64,000 nucleotides of DNA from Marchantia polymorpha subsp. ruderalis (GCA_037833965.1 AP031358.1:22142001-22206000); one strand, 5' to 3'; shown: positions 29,346-41,953, counted from the first letter of the stretch. The notes: generated by a model not told the origin, from the letters alone. Made by a program: numbers and translations.

Positions 29346-30543
29346 TATTGCAGACTTGTAACAATGTGAATAACTTGGAGGAGTAGGAGATATATCCTTG
29401 AGCCTCATGAACTGTAGAAGAATCTTTGTCTCCGTATGCTACTTAGACCAAGCGTGCAAAACATCTTTGATTTACACCTTTTTCAGAGCCAAATTAACTT
29501 AGATATCATGATTGTGGATAGGTAATGATTGGATCCAATTAGCATACTCAGAAGAGACGTCCGTTTTTTGAAGACGCAATGGATCCCTCAATCTAGCCAC
29601 CGCTGGACACTATCTCACTAGTTAATTTTTTGCACATGCGAGTTTAGTTATTTTTGTTATATTTCCAATCATTGTCGTCCGACTCCTGCTAAATATCTCT
29701 AATATATAAGCGTTGCCATCACACTTGAAGGGGCTTGAGGCATTGTTCTAAATTTTCACTCCCTATAGCTTGCAGTGTATACATCTAATTGGCTAGATAA
29801 ACCCCCCAAAATGGGAAGACTCCATCAAACCTTACTACAAGCAAACTATTACAACAAGAAAACTCAATGAGATATCGAGCTTCTCGACCCCGATACTATG
29901 ACAATAGAAAATGTCTTACATCATCTACAAACAACATGATGCTCCATCACATAACCTGAGTGTTCTTCTACTATGTTTAACATTAACTAGCGCTATTTTG
30001 AAAGTTGATACGTTGATGAATTGATTTTTCATCACTTAAAAGTATGACTCTCTCTCGTGAGAAGCCATCCTGATAGAAGAAAGAAAAATGTAAACATCAT
30101 GTAGGTGAAAGCAAAGGTGTTCAAATACCATCCCCGATCAGCTTCACACAAACCCAAGCCCTGAGAGTAGAAGTGGGGTTGTACAGGAGGACTAGGAAAA
30201 CATTATCCATTTAGACATGAGGTCTCTTCTTGCAGGTACTTGAAGAACTCAAATGACCGTAACACTTAGTAAAGAGTCATAGAATAAGCTTGAAGAGCCC
30301 TTGCAACCTTACCATATTCACCAGTTTGTCTTAGAATTCTACACCGTCGTAATCAAGCCGCACGTAATCATAATATGGCTCAATCGAGTCCCAGCTTGTG
30401 TTGCAATACACACTCTTCTTGCACTGTACTTATATTTCATTATCAAAATCTTGCAGATCTAGCTGCCACTCTATGATAAGAACATTATTCTCCAGTATTA
30501 TATCGTGGAAGTAAGAGAAACGAAATTCAATTTAACTACTCCA
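29346..30543. other. Intergenic region, no gene seen
   Basis: There is no long frame or recognised motif. Short frames are interrupted and AT-rich. Confidence 0.5.
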
Positions 30544-30624
30544 CGGGATCTTGCTCGCTGGCATGTAAATAATATTATAAGTTGCGTCAAGTTTCACGGT
30601 TGTGTGAATAACTTACAGTGTTCA
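30544..30624 (-). repeat. Inverted copy, arm 2 (probable donor)
   Basis: This is the reverse complement of 29,086-29,166 with one difference. It lies 1.2 kb outside the right LTR, in unique-looking DNA, so it is the likely source of the sequence now inside the LTR. Confidence 0.93.
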
Positions 30625-30839
30625 TGCAGGCTCATATGCTGCAGCGAGCTTCCCATGACAATGTTGTACACACCAAGTACTGTATAAAAGGCAGTTGCTC
30701 TACAAACTGCAGTTATCTTATAATCAAGATATGGAAACAGGTCAATGTCCAAATGCTTAAACCAGATCAATCGGTCAATCGATCATCTCAGATATCCCCG
30801 AGCACAAATCACCACTTATACATGCACGTAATTGTGTAC

Positions 30840-30900
30840 TAAGACATTTGTATCATGTACACTTACAATACGTGTACATGTACAATGATACAAGTGCATG
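30840..30900. repeat. Imperfect inverted repeat around GTGTACATGTAC
   Basis: TTGTATCATGTACAC is followed after a short gap by GTGTACATGTACAATGATAC. The arms pair apart from a small bulge. No function is assigned. Confidence 0.5.
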
Positions 30901-31213
30901 CATATGTGACGGTTCGTAGCATGATACAATGAAAAGTATCAGCTACCGCCCGAAACAGCCTCAGCTTCCTGAGCACTGAAGGGTGCTCAGATAGTCTTTT
31001 CGTCAGAAGATCTTTGCAATATCATCTTAGCTGAGATTCAAGCTGAACATTGTATGAGTATAAGAATTGTACAGTCCAAGTCTGCGCTCATCATTCGTTC
31101 TTGATCCCAATTTTCCCACCGTACTCTTTGTCCGTTAGTACTTTCAAGAGATTATCTGCAATCACTGTCCGTTGCTTCATGTTCAACTAAGTCATGTACT
31201 TCTTACGGTTGGA

Positions 31214-31510
31214 CTAATAGAAAGGTTGAGTTTGAGACACGGCTCCAGTCTCACCCGAATACATAGAGCCTGAAGCAATGGCAAGTCTTGACGTCCATGT
31301 CGTAAGGTACTGTGTACAGAGCCCTGCAAGACCTGATGGGCTGCTGCTGTTATCTGACCAGCAGGGGAGGAGAAAAATGACGTACTGTACTCTGTCAACA
31401 GGAATCAAGTGACAGACTGACAGCAGACCGTTTACTTGATGCACCCTAACTATCCATTTTGTCAGATCAAAACTAGATTCACCGGTGGTCAATGATACCT
31501 TCAGATTTCA
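31214..31510 (-). pseudogene. Unrecognised exon-like fragment
   Basis: After a possible splice acceptor (TCTGAAG) the minus strand reads VSLTTGESSFDLTKWIVRVH and continues open to 31,214. The beginning (V-x-x-x-x-TG-[EK], then F-[DN]-L) resembles the start of the exon-like frame at 33,229-33,600, so the two may be paralogous fragments. The family is unknown. Confidence 0.2.
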
Positions 31511-31519
31511 AGAATCACT

Positions 31520-33220
31520 CAGTCTAAACTTGCAGAGTCTGTTACGTTCATGCGTATTTTGTGGCGATGAAACAAGGCTCTATCGCTTTGACTTCGCGCT
31601 TCACGACAGCATAGTTCGTTGTCCTATCGGGAGACAATGAAGGTTTGAGGGGGACTGAATGACGTAAACCAGGATCTGGTTATTGTGTACGTCTTGCAAA
31701 ATCAAGAACCCGTGGAACCCATCAAGCCTCAAGTCCGTGATTTGGGTTCCTTCGTCGTTCAACGCATGCACCATAAGTGTACTCCACGCTCGCCTGACCC
31801 GTCATCAGGACTTTAAGGGTATGATAGAGGGAAAATTCACTTGACTTGGTTGCTCTGGTCTATAAAATCGAACTCCAAGCTCCCACCACCGGACCGAGCA
31901 TGAAAATGTGAGACGTCATACCCTAAGGACGGTGATGCAATCCAGGAACGTCGCCCTAGGGGCACGAATACAATCACGTGAACATTACCGACATGGCAGA
32001 ACTGTAAGTACAAGGCTAAATTCATGTCCGGGGGTGATTCAACTGACTTCTAATTTCGAAAGAGAAAACATTACCAAGTAGTTGGAATCCAAAGAAGTTT
32101 TGTAGAATTCGTGACTAATTACAGCATTGAAATACTCAGGAATCCTAAAAGGGTGATATTTGAGTTGATTTAATCAATCAAAATGCTGTTATTGAAGATC
32201 CATAGACGAAACTATTTAGACCAAGATTTTCTATTGTTAAAGAACGCAATTATTCCTTTGTTCCTGAAGAAAGTGATGAAACAAATTTCTTCACTAACGG
32301 AGGACGCCTAGGCGTAAATACCAGAACTTAAGGCTGGATTGAAAATATGCTTGAGTGAGCCATATCATTGCGAAACGGTATCATATTCACCTAAAGGTCA
32401 GGTCGGGCTCAGCGTTCACTTCACGCGTGCACAAAACACCCTCTTCACTTCAACGTCGGTGAAGTGGCCTAGTTGACATAGAACATTCGTGAGATTGAAA
32501 ACTTAAAAGGGGGAATGTGGGGGCTTGCCGGGGGAGCCGTGCATACAATTTATCTTACTAAATGAGAAAGACTCTTATTTCATATCCAAGTATCACATCA
32601 ACGTCCCAAATGATGTAAAAAGCAGTACATCCTATTTAATTCGTGTAATCTGTTAAAAGAAAGTGCTCTCAGTTCAAGAGAACATCGCTCTCAAAGTACA
32701 TTCACTGCCTGGAACTCTCGAAGCTGAGTTTCACCAGAATGCGAGTTATGGTGAGAGACAAACAGTGGATTCATTCATTTCCAGCATTGCAGACCACAGT
32801 AAGACCAACTTCTATTCTGCACGGTTGACTGTGAGGCAATTAAGCACAGTCCAAAAACCCAACTCGACACCACAAACAGACTGGAGATTACAGATAAGAT
32901 CAAGAGGAGGAAGAAAGTAGACCACTTGCATTGGAGGGAACCTCTCTTAGACTTGAATCCGCGCTGTAAAAGACGTTAGTTCGGACCTTCAGGCTGTAAA
33001 AGCAACACAAAAGCACTTAGGAAAAGAACAAGACATGCACCAGCACATGGCCTTACGAAGCACGCTGAAATTAAAAGCAGTCGTTTCTCGCCAATCAGTG
33101 GGCACTGCAGTCCCTATGAGAGAAGGCATGGGAAGAGACCTGCAGATATGACTGGGATTCAATGTTGGTCAAAATTTCTTTACTTCTCGAGTGGATGATA
33201 CAGATAACAACGAAAGATGT
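31520..33220. other. Intergenic region, no firm gene
   Basis: A minus-strand frame at 31,837-32,025 (HARSGGGSLEFDFIDQSNQV) may belong with the flanking exon-like fragments. Nothing else was recognised. Confidence 0.4.
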
Positions 33221-33228
33221 TGCCAGGA

Positions 33229-33600
33229 CTATACCTTAGAGGAACCTAGGATTTGCACTTGAAAGCCCAACTCGAAATCAAACAAGGGCGTGTCTCCATC
33301 AAGGTAATCAATCGAGAAGAACTGATAATACGTCCTCCTACTAGAGATATCTTCGGGAGCGTACTGGTGGCACCAACCTAGGACCGCAGGGAGGTACCAA
33401 TAGCCTGGAAAAGCGGATTCAAAAAGTCGTACATTATGTACCCGATCACCGTTATTCCATAGCGGTAGAGTGACGCTACAAGTAATCCCCATTCTGATGG
33501 CATTCACAAGAAGGATGCTCCCACCATAAAGCTCGCAAGATTCTAGCAGCTGTAGATTGAACCCCGATACTTCCGCTTTGCCCGTTGCCACCTTGACTAC
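33229..33600 (-). CDS. Unrecognised exon-like frame, 3' of GDT1-like gene
   Basis: The frame follows a TTGGCGTAG acceptor-like sequence and runs 123 codons to a stop. It contains FNLQLLESCELYGGSILLVN, a Trp/Tyr-rich middle (FPGYWYLPAVLGWCHQYAPE) and a YYQFFSIDYLDGDTPLFDFE tail. The amino-acid pattern is that of a real folded domain, probably beta-rich. Its relation to 31,214-31,510 is weak but suggestive. It may be the last exon of a gene whose 5' exons I could not place, or a relic. It is not part of the GDT1-like gene, which ends at 33,972. Confidence 0.35.
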   Translation of the reverse strand, partial: VVKVATGKAEVSGFNLQLLESCELYGGSILLVNAIRMGITCSVTLPLWNNGDRVHNVRLFESAFPGYWYLPAVLGWCHQYAPEDISSRRTYYQFFSIDYLDGDTPLFDFELGFQVQILGSSKV

Positions 33601-33971
33601 CTACGCCAAGAGAACTGGCAATCCTGGACAAAACGATTCTACGTCTGAACCTAACCTCGTCCATATGAACAAATTTTCTTCCAATTCCGTGAAGAAAATT
33701 GACTTGTAACTGGTCACCCAGTCCGGGCCATCAGCAAAGAATGTTGGCTTGGGATAATATGCTACAATCTCTCAGGTTGCCTGAGCAAAAATTGATACGG
33801 AAATCTACCCTACCTTTTTCTTTAATTTCAAATAGCTGCAGAATATGTTCTAAGTGTGTTGTCTTTCATGTATTATGCCGTCACATCCTGGTACGAGAAT
33901 TCCCCAAGCTTGAGAGGGATGCGGCAGCGTCGAGAAACTCCTCATATTGGACAAACAGACATGAAACAGGT

Positions 33972-36773
33972 TTAAAGAGGTGGGTAGATGTAGGAACTAA
34001 GTGCGAAACACAGAAACAAAAATCCTCCCACGGCAGCAACAGTTCGTTGAGAAATTCTCAAAGCCAAAAGCCGGCCACCAACAACCGCCAACGACGTACA
34101 GACGGTATGTCCTATACTTGCACCGATCGTTACTCCAACCGCATTCTTGTGTGAGGCCAACTGCAGAGTAGATAATCATCATAGAGTTGAGAACCATCCA
34201 GCTCATTGTTCCATGACATACGCTTAGCAACTGTCAAAATGAGTTCTTCCAAACAGGCACTCGGTGGCTAAGATATCAAATTTAAAATAGATCCCGAAGT
34301 GGCCAGAGGTGAACGTACCGCAATGGTAGCGATTTGACTGCGATCGCCCCATTCAGCCAAGAAGGTAAGGATAAATGCCTGATTCCAAACAAATAAAAAC
34401 ATCACATTAGCGTACTTTGTGGCAAACAGGTGCATCTACATAGAGGACACACGCCAGAAAAATTAAGAAAGAGATGCATTTGCAAGACAACAGTGTGCGG
34501 CGATGAAGTACCTCAAGGAAAATAGGTGTACAGAATCGAGCCAAGAGGCGCCGAACTGTGCTCTTCTTCTGGGGACCTTCCAGTTTCTCTTCGACCTATC
34601 AGAAAATCGCAACAATTCCAAAGCGAGACCAAACCGATCAAGCAAAGAACGATCAGGTTTAAAAAGGAAACTGCAGATTCACTGTCAAGTTATTATCAAG
34701 GTATTTTAACGGATGAAATCACCTCCTCCAGTTCCTTTTGAGGTGTGCTGTTCGGATCTGCTTTCCATGCGATGTACAGAAGCCGAGCTCCAAAAAACGT
34801 GTAAAGAACTGTCGTTCAGTAGACAACGACCTCCCATCAGTATTCAAATAGGGTGAAGAGAGTTTCCATCACTTCCACAAATATTGCAAATATTGAGTAT
34901 TAAGTATAGAACGCATCTTCGACCCAACGACTTCATGGATTTTTACATCACCCTCACAACCGAAGCTTGTGTACACGTACCTGTAGCCGCGGCATTGGTG
35001 TGCTTGCGAGATATCAAATTGGGGACGATTCTGCCTAGCCCTGTTGAAAGAACCTGGAATGTAGAAGTGCGTATTATTTCCTGGATACAAGTACTAGGGC
35101 CCTCTGCCGCCACGAACTCGTGTGGACGACATACGAGCAGATTTATTCATGATCCTTCGAAAATATATACAGTTTTACCGAGCACAGAAAAGGCAGGACT
35201 ACTCACAGTCATGATAATAAGCGCACTTAGAGCACCGGAGAGAACTATAGCTCGTGGATGTCTCATAGCCATGAGAGCAGCAATGATGAACGTTTCATCA
35301 CCAATCTGCGCGACACCAAGAACTTAGACATTTTTTCTAGCGGTAAGAACTCACTCCAATCGTGGGCTACTATCACGACAAATGACTTTCTTCAAAATTA
35401 AAGCAACAGCGAAACAAAGTAGGTAATTACCTCGCTGACGAGTATGATGGACAAACTAGTAACGAAGGCATCAGACAACCCTTCTTCCATCGGAGGGACT
35501 TCGCTAGCCCCATCGTCGGTCGACTCTTTGTTTGTCTCGCTCAACTCCAATTTCTTCTCCTTCACGTCTGGATACTGTAGACAGTTACGGACAAGTCAGG
35601 AGAATGCGGTGTTCGAGCACTCAGAGATGGTACAACAGCAGAAATTAGTACAAGTAGAGAATGGACGATGTGTTTCCTGCAAGTTCAAGCCAGGAAGGTT
35701 ATATATGAATTAAATGCTCAAACCCACGACATGAATTTTCATTCCAAACAGAGAACAAACGCCCGAAGACTCCAGAAATACACGCGATAGCTTGAGAATT
35801 TCCACATTTACTGGGGCTAGAAGAATTCTAAAGTGACAACGACGTTATGTCAAGGTAAAAGATGAGCCTCATACAAGAGTCCGACGATTGGCAAGTTCCG
35901 CCTGATCGCGCTCCACTTGCTCGAGCTGTGCCGAGTCTTTATTCTACAAAAGATGGAGCAAGCTCAAAGTTAGAAGCCAGATAAATCTTTGAGTGGGCAC
36001 TTCTTCATAAGGGCAGGCGATAATCCGGTTTGAGCAACTTTCGTAAGTTTGGTGAGAACCGCCTATCTACATCCTGATGGATCAATTTTCCAGCCGCTTA
36101 TTCATGGAGCCGCTCGCTTACAGATCGATAGACAGCTCTCAGAGCTTTGAAAAAGCGAGTTCATCTGATAATTACTAGAAAATGCACGTGAATAATAGCT
36201 TTGGGAGGCCAGTGCTGAGGCGAGTTTGATCAACTCGTCTACGTTAGGAACGAATACGGATGACTATTGCATCCCAAAGAAGGGGAAGGAGGCGAAACCC
36301 AACTAGTTCATCGACTGTAACTTTAAGAATGATGAGCAGCAGAACATGCAGGGAGTGTGAACGATACGTATCTCACACTTGACTAACAATCACTGCGTAA
36401 AGCCATCATAATAATTCAAAGAAGGACCGGATCTACGGAGACAAGAGAAATTTGCAAACGAATCATGTTCATACAAAAGACTCGATCGCACACGTGAAGT
36501 AAACGCCGCCCTCGAAACCCAAACACGATCACCTTTAAAATGGTTCTAATTTTCTTCCGTCAAAGATAAGCGAGGAACGACTGCGAGAAATTCAAATCCT
36601 CAAAACAGCACACCCCAAAACCCTAACGATCTGAACATTTGAGTACTTCGTCAGGAATTCGGTGGAGAATGACTGACCTCCTGAGCGTAGCATGCGGTGG
36701 GGAGCAGAAGTAAGAGCAAGAAGCACGAAAACGAGGTCGCAGAAGGCAAGGAGAAAATCCTCCGGTTCCCCAT
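33972..36773 (-). CDS. GDT1-family (UPF0016) membrane transporter, nine exons
   Basis: Exons on the minus strand: 36,678-36,773; 35,875-35,943; 35,431-35,574; 35,207-35,305; 34,981-35,053; 34,723-34,808; 34,512-34,595; 34,319-34,378; 33,972-34,160. All introns are GT-AG and all junction phases agree, giving 299 residues, close to plant relatives. Residues 1-30 are a signal peptide with a run of six leucines. The two family signatures are present: E-I-G-D-E-T, split by the exon 3/4 junction, and E-W-G-D-R-S in exon 8. The protein ends with GASIGHTVCTSLAVVGG and SSYIYPPL. An acidic/charged stretch (exons 2-3) precedes the first signature. Known GDT1 proteins move manganese and calcium, mostly in Golgi or plastid membranes. 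The secretory leader favours the Golgi-type branch. The start was chosen because it begins the signal peptide, although the frame is open further upstream. Confidence 0.95.
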
Positions 36774-38340
36774 TGCGTCCGAAGCAACGGGAAGCTCAGC
36801 AAAATCGAGAAGAAAGCAAGAATAGAACGATCTTGGCCACCATAGCCCAGTAATGGTGCCCCCGATCTTCAGCTCCCGCTGCCGCTCCCCCGTGCAGAAG
36901 AAGGAGCCGGCCTCTGCTCTCCCAGCGCCCAGGAAGTGAACCCCAAGCGCCTGGGCCCCTGCCCCCACCACGCCTCGCCGCGCCGTCTCCTACGCAGTTG
37001 GCCCTGCCTCGCCTCGCCGTCCTACGTAATCACCACTCCGCTGCCCTCTCTAACCAAAGTAGCGACGCCGGACTGCTACTGCGTGAGAAAGTCGACACCC
37101 AGTTGGACGGTGGTACCGTACATCTCCTGCCGTCAACGCCTCAGATGCAGTCGGGTTCGAATGGTATACGCTCTTCCTGCAAATAATTTCAAAAAGTGGT
37201 GCTTTATTTTTAAGCACAGGCTCTTTTCCTGCCCTTCATTTGAGGAAAACAGGAAGAAAACAAATGTGTTTGACTCGATTCACGCTTTGATGTCATTAAT
37301 TCCGATGCGGGATTCTCCGGTTTTATAGGAGAGAAATAATTCGTTCAGCGTGGCTGGTGGGCCTGAGCGGGGCATGCCAACAGGGAAAGACGAAGGGCAG
37401 GTGCATCGAGCGTGTCGTCGTTGGAATGTCGAGTGGAAATCATGGTCACCTGCTCGCATTTTCCTCGGCCGAGCGGCTTGGGTCGGATTTCTGCAACCAC
37501 TGCTCCAAGTTATGGTGCAAGCTGCTGGTTCCTGGGTTCTGGGAGCCTCATGGAGATCGAGTTGTCATGCGTAGACGAGTAAAGTCGGCAGTACACAACT
37601 CGTCTCAAGTATACAAGAGGTCTGCTACGGTTTGAGAAGTCCAATGTATATTATACAGAATCATATGATTTTTATCATCTTTGGCAAATCAAAAGTGGGT
37701 TCCGCTAACTCTCATCTTTATCCAGCAAGGAAAGGATGAATCTGCTCGGATAACCTGACCAGCAAGTGAATATGAGCCTTCATTTTGCACAATATCAAAA
37801 GAATATCGTTGAAAGGAACTACTTTGTAAGGAATTAAATTTAGAGATTTCTGCATAGAGTATCCTAGCTGGAGTATGAAAAAAATACTTTTAAATTTTGT
37901 GTTTCTTTAGTACATGTTTCCTTCGGTACTGCCGGATCCGCAGGGAGAGCGAGTCTTACCACATCCATGAACGTCACTCGCAGAACTGCGAAGACGATGG
38001 TCGTGGACCCGGCGTCGAAGATTCCCCACCGTCGGCAGGCCCGGTGACTCGACGGTGAATCTCCTCGCTGCCGCGGCACACGCGGCCGAGGAACGTCGAC
38101 GGTCGACCGGCGGATCGTGAGAAGTGATTGTCGTCGGTCTCACGCCACGTGGCACCGCATCGTTCGCCGAGGAGGGCCGCGCCCGATGAACGTCGTGCCT
38201 GCCGGGAAATAAACCGACGATCCCGCCGGCAGAGGCTCGCAAAACTCCACCCGGTAGGTCCGAAATTCCTCGAACCCCAACCGCCACCGTCGATGCCGCA
38301 TCGCCAGCGATCGTGAGAGGGAATCTAAGCCCAAGCCCAA
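36774..38340. other. Upstream region of GDT1-like gene, no other gene firm
   Basis: The first part should hold the 5' leader and promoter of the GDT1-like gene. 37,900-38,400 is GC-rich with overlapping open frames on the minus strand, none with a recognised motif. One could be an exon of an unidentified gene. Confidence 0.4.
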
Positions 38341-38345
38341 GCCCC

Positions 38346-38374
38346 GGGGCAAAGCCGGGCCCCGGCTTTGCCCC
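38346..38374. repeat. Perfect palindrome, 14-bp arms, 1-base axis
   Basis: The arms at 38,346-38,359 and 38,361-38,374 are exact reverse complements around a single C. The unit starts within a CAAGCCC-type repeat. Confidence 0.9.
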
Positions 38375-38407
38375 CGGCACATTCCCCGGCTGCCGGGGCA
38401 TGTGCCG
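38375..38407. repeat. Near-perfect palindrome, 16-bp arms, 1-base axis
   Basis: The arms at 38,375-38,390 and 38,392-38,407 pair with one mismatch around a single T. It begins at the base after the previous palindrome ends, so the two form a direct pair. Confidence 0.88.
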
Positions 38408-38409
38408 TG

Positions 38410-39580
38410 TCCTGGTAGAGAGCGGTAGCAGGAGGTGTCCCTGTCGGGCAGCGGAGTGAAAAGTTACGTCTTGTTAACTTAAAGGTCTGACCTGCAGGCC
38501 AAAACAGCGTTCCGTTATGTTATCGTCGGGGCTCTCTTTCATTCCTCCGCTTTGTCCACTCCACAAGCCCCGCACGAGAGAATTGCCCCTCCTGTGCCCG
38601 GTACGGTGAGCCAGCGGTTAGATCGAGAGCCGACCGCCATCCGGAGGCCAAACCCGTTGACCGGTATGGGCCGGCGGGAACGAACGGGCGAACGAGACGA
38701 ACCGAGAAGTTTGGCACTTTTCGTTCCTTCGGCCCCGCTTCTGGTGCCGTTGATTCGAGGGTTGCCGGACGGGCACCGGCTCGACTTCTCCCCTCGCGGG
38801 GCCGAATTGCCCGTTCGAGATGTTCGAGCAGTCGTGATTCCGCTTTCTAGGGAAGGAGGTCTAAGCCCTGATTCTGTTCGGGCGTGCTCGTAGAGTCATG
38901 GATTAGTCTACAGACGTTCGGGAATTTTGCGATCCAGTGTCTTGCCGAAGCTGGGGAGTTGAAGGTGGAACCGCATTCGGCACCTTGAGATATGCAACTC
39001 TGATCATTAACCACTTGTCTGACCACGCAGGGAGCTCATGGTGGCCTCCCTTTTGAGGTTGGGTTTTGAATCGATCGTCGTTTCCCGCCCGGATGTCAAA
39101 TCGCAGCCCGTCGACGTCACTTGAAGCAGTGGAAGCATTTCGCGGAGCTGCTCCAAATTGTAGCCCAATGTGGAGAGCTGATTTGGGTGATGGCATTGTT
39201 GGAGTCGGGGAGTGGTCCGAGCAGAAGTCCGAGGAAGCTTTTGTACGACTTGGTGGAAGCTGTCAGCAGAGGAGAGGCATCGGCTTGGTTTCTGGAACAG
39301 GGGGAATCTCGATGGGCTCTGTAAGAACTAGAATTTTAGGACATCTGTCTCTCTTACACTCGACGACGAACTGCGCAGTGAGTGCTGCGGACGGTACCGA
39401 TTCGATCTATGCCGGAGGTCGGCATTTAACCAGCTGTCAGCTTGTGCTTGTAACCTGTAATATGAACAGGCAGAATCTGTACCATCCGACGAACATTGAA
39501 TTGAATTCAGCCTCCATTCACCGGATCCGTTTTGCTGGAGATTTTCGCTCAGAATGCGAAGCAATAAGAATCGAGGAACC
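38410..39580. other. Intergenic region, no gene seen
   Basis: The base composition is mixed, with a GC-rich part to about 38,900. Short frames lack motifs. Confidence 0.4.
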
Positions 39581-39584
39581 AGCG

Positions 39585-39602
39585 TTTAGGGTTTAGGGTT
39601 TA
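39585..39602 (+). promoter_or_regulatory. Telo-box (two and a half TTTAGGG units)
   Basis: TTTAGGGTTTAGGGTTTA is the plant telomere-type motif. Short copies like this are common in plant promoters and 5' leaders of growth-related genes. An ATG frame follows at 39,660, but I could not identify the gene. Confidence 0.75.
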
Positions 39603-39659
39603 AGTCCTCTGCACTTCTTTCGCAGCGAGCATTTTTTCGACCCACCACACACCACAGCC

Positions 39660-40733
39660 ATGAGAAACAGTGCATCGAAGAGTAGTAGAGCGCATTTACA
39701 CCGAGTCCGTCCTACTCCGTTCAGACTACGCACACCATTCAATTGCCCACATCGACAATCGAGAGCAAGTAACAATGAAGTGCGTAACTTCTCCTACAAC
39801 GACATCATTCTTGGATTTCTTTCTGGCTCAACACTCTCCGGACTATGACAACTCTCATCAAAGCTTTCCCGTCGTGACATTCGGGCTTGTCCGGAGGATT
39901 GAAATTCAGTAGCATCGTCCTGCAGCCAGAGAAAGCCATAACTGTGCAATCAGCCCACAAACATCAAACATCTCCTGATCAAATACTGCGCCATTATATC
40001 CCGTCCTGTCCGTCTTCAGGAAGGCCGGAAGAACGTCTGCGTTGGATTATGTTCCTTGTATGTTACAGCAGTGCTCATGCAGGTGAATGTTTATTGGGCC
40101 TATCGCTCGGTTCACAGGGTGACCCAATGTTGCTTCAATGCGGACCTCCTTTCGTGGGCGTATTGGGCCAATTCCAGTGTATCCTGCCATCGAATGGATA
40201 CGACAATGTAATCTTATCTCGGAGAACTCTGGAAAATGTCGGGCTTGGTTCGACAGAAGTGCCGAATTATTTCGGGGCGGACAATTTCGCTTCAAAACCG
40301 CACGTCGGAGCAGTTTGCTTTTCTATTTCAAGTAAAAACCGGTATCCATTAATTTTACTGGTACTTTTCGATATGCGCCTTGGTCCGTTGTTGGTCCAAG
40401 TCAAGAGCCTTTGCTGCAGATAAAAGGTAAAGCTATTGATGCCGGAGCGACGGTGGAGCCAGATTTGAGGGTGTTCCTGAGACGAGAAATTAGTTCCAAA
40501 TTCTTCCGATCGACAGCATACCCTAAGCTCCGAGCTGTAAGGGGGAGTGTCGAGTGCGTTAGAAATTGGATCGTTTTCATGGACTGTTATGTTACTCAAT
40601 GGAGTGCGGAGGGTTCTGCATCATTAAGAGTGTATATATATCTCCGACATAGTGACCGAGAAATAAGCGGTCAGATTTTTGGTGGCAATGGACGGCAGTC
40701 TTGGTTTGGACATGTTTTCATGATCAAGTTTTG
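39660..40733 (+). other. Possible unidentified transcription unit after telo-box
   Basis: A CCACC-rich leader-like stretch precedes ATG at 39,660, and further open frames lie at 39,887-40,423 and 40,411-40,734. I could not join them by convincing splice sites into a conserved protein, and no family was recognised. It could be a lineage-specific gene or a non-coding transcript. Confidence 0.25.
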
Positions 40734-40739
40734 AGTCGA

Positions 40740-41840
40740 TGTGATGTGACAGGGTCGGCTTTCCCCATACCGAGCACTGTCACAATACACAGTCTCTTCA
40801 GTTTGCATATCAACAACTGAAGCAAGCAAAGGAGTTTCCATTGATTAGTTAGTGGTATCTTGTCCCCGCAACATAGTAATGATTTTTCCTTCAAAGAATT
40901 TCGTCCCGTCGTTATCTTGTCTCCGTCCAGAGTGCGGGTTTCTTCAGATCAGTGTGTGCAAGGCATGCCTGCAGAATCTTATTCACCGCTGAAATGAATG
41001 AACCAGGACAGAGAGAACTTCAAAAAAATCCTGTCATCCAGTGAAAGGCTACAAAATCACCTTTGCTGCGGACGAAGCACTGCATTCCGAGCTGCTACGT
41101 CCGAGACACAACACACACGAGCGAGCGAGAGAGAGAGAGAGAGATGTCACAGGCACCAAGTGACGACGGTGTGCACATCCGCTGCGGATCGAGAGGAAGA
41201 AGAACGACGACTTCTGCTCCATTTTGCTGCAAACCTACCCGCTCCATGACCGAAGCTCAGTCCAGGAGAAGATGGACCCCGGTCAGCCGAGCGAGCGGTC
41301 CGAAGTTCTCGTAATCCATTCGAGGTCACGAACTATTTCTCTCGTGCCACCATTTGCCTCATTGCCTCATTTCCGGGCCCGGCATAAAAAACGATAACAA
41401 CATCGAGAGGCTTCCTCCACATTGTCTGAGACACTCGATCTCTCGCAGCTGAGCCCGAGATCTCTAAAACGTCCCGACCGCGAGTCGAATCGACATTTAT
41501 GCGTTGTATCGAGCGAGGCGTGGACATGGATGGGCAGCTACCGATCGATGGCTCCATGGAAGGTGGCGTAGAATCCACGAAGGCATTCGCAGTCCAGGCC
41601 TACGCCGAGGGATAAGAGCTGCAGACGAGAGTGGAGACAAGATTTCGACGACCGGATAGTGGCGACTGACCGGCGAGAGAGGCTTGGCAGATGTGGGCCG
41701 GATCCGCTGGTCACAGGCATCTGACGGTTTCTGGGAAGGGAAGCCCGAAAGAGTGCAATGCACGGCTTCTTTTCGGGCGTCCGAGTCCACCGCACGGGCG
41801 GGGTCCGGTCACCGCCGCGGCTGACTTGGATGGACGGACG
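40740..41840. other. Intergenic region before ascorbate peroxidase gene
   Basis: No gene was recognised. It includes a (GA)n tract and becomes GC-rich towards the ascorbate peroxidase gene. The distal promoter of that gene probably lies here. Confidence 0.45.
41118..41144. repeat. (GA)n microsatellite
   Basis: GAGCGAGCGAGAGAGAGAGA-type run. GA tracts in plants can bind BPC factors, but here it may be simple slippage DNA. Confidence 0.85.
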
Positions 41841-41953
41841 GATGGATGCCGACCCGAGTGGCTGGACCGATGGGGCGCGTCGGAAATCGAGCCGTGGCAA
41901 ATCACAGACGCTCGCGAGCCGATAGCGAAGCCCCATGCAACTTCACGCGAAGG

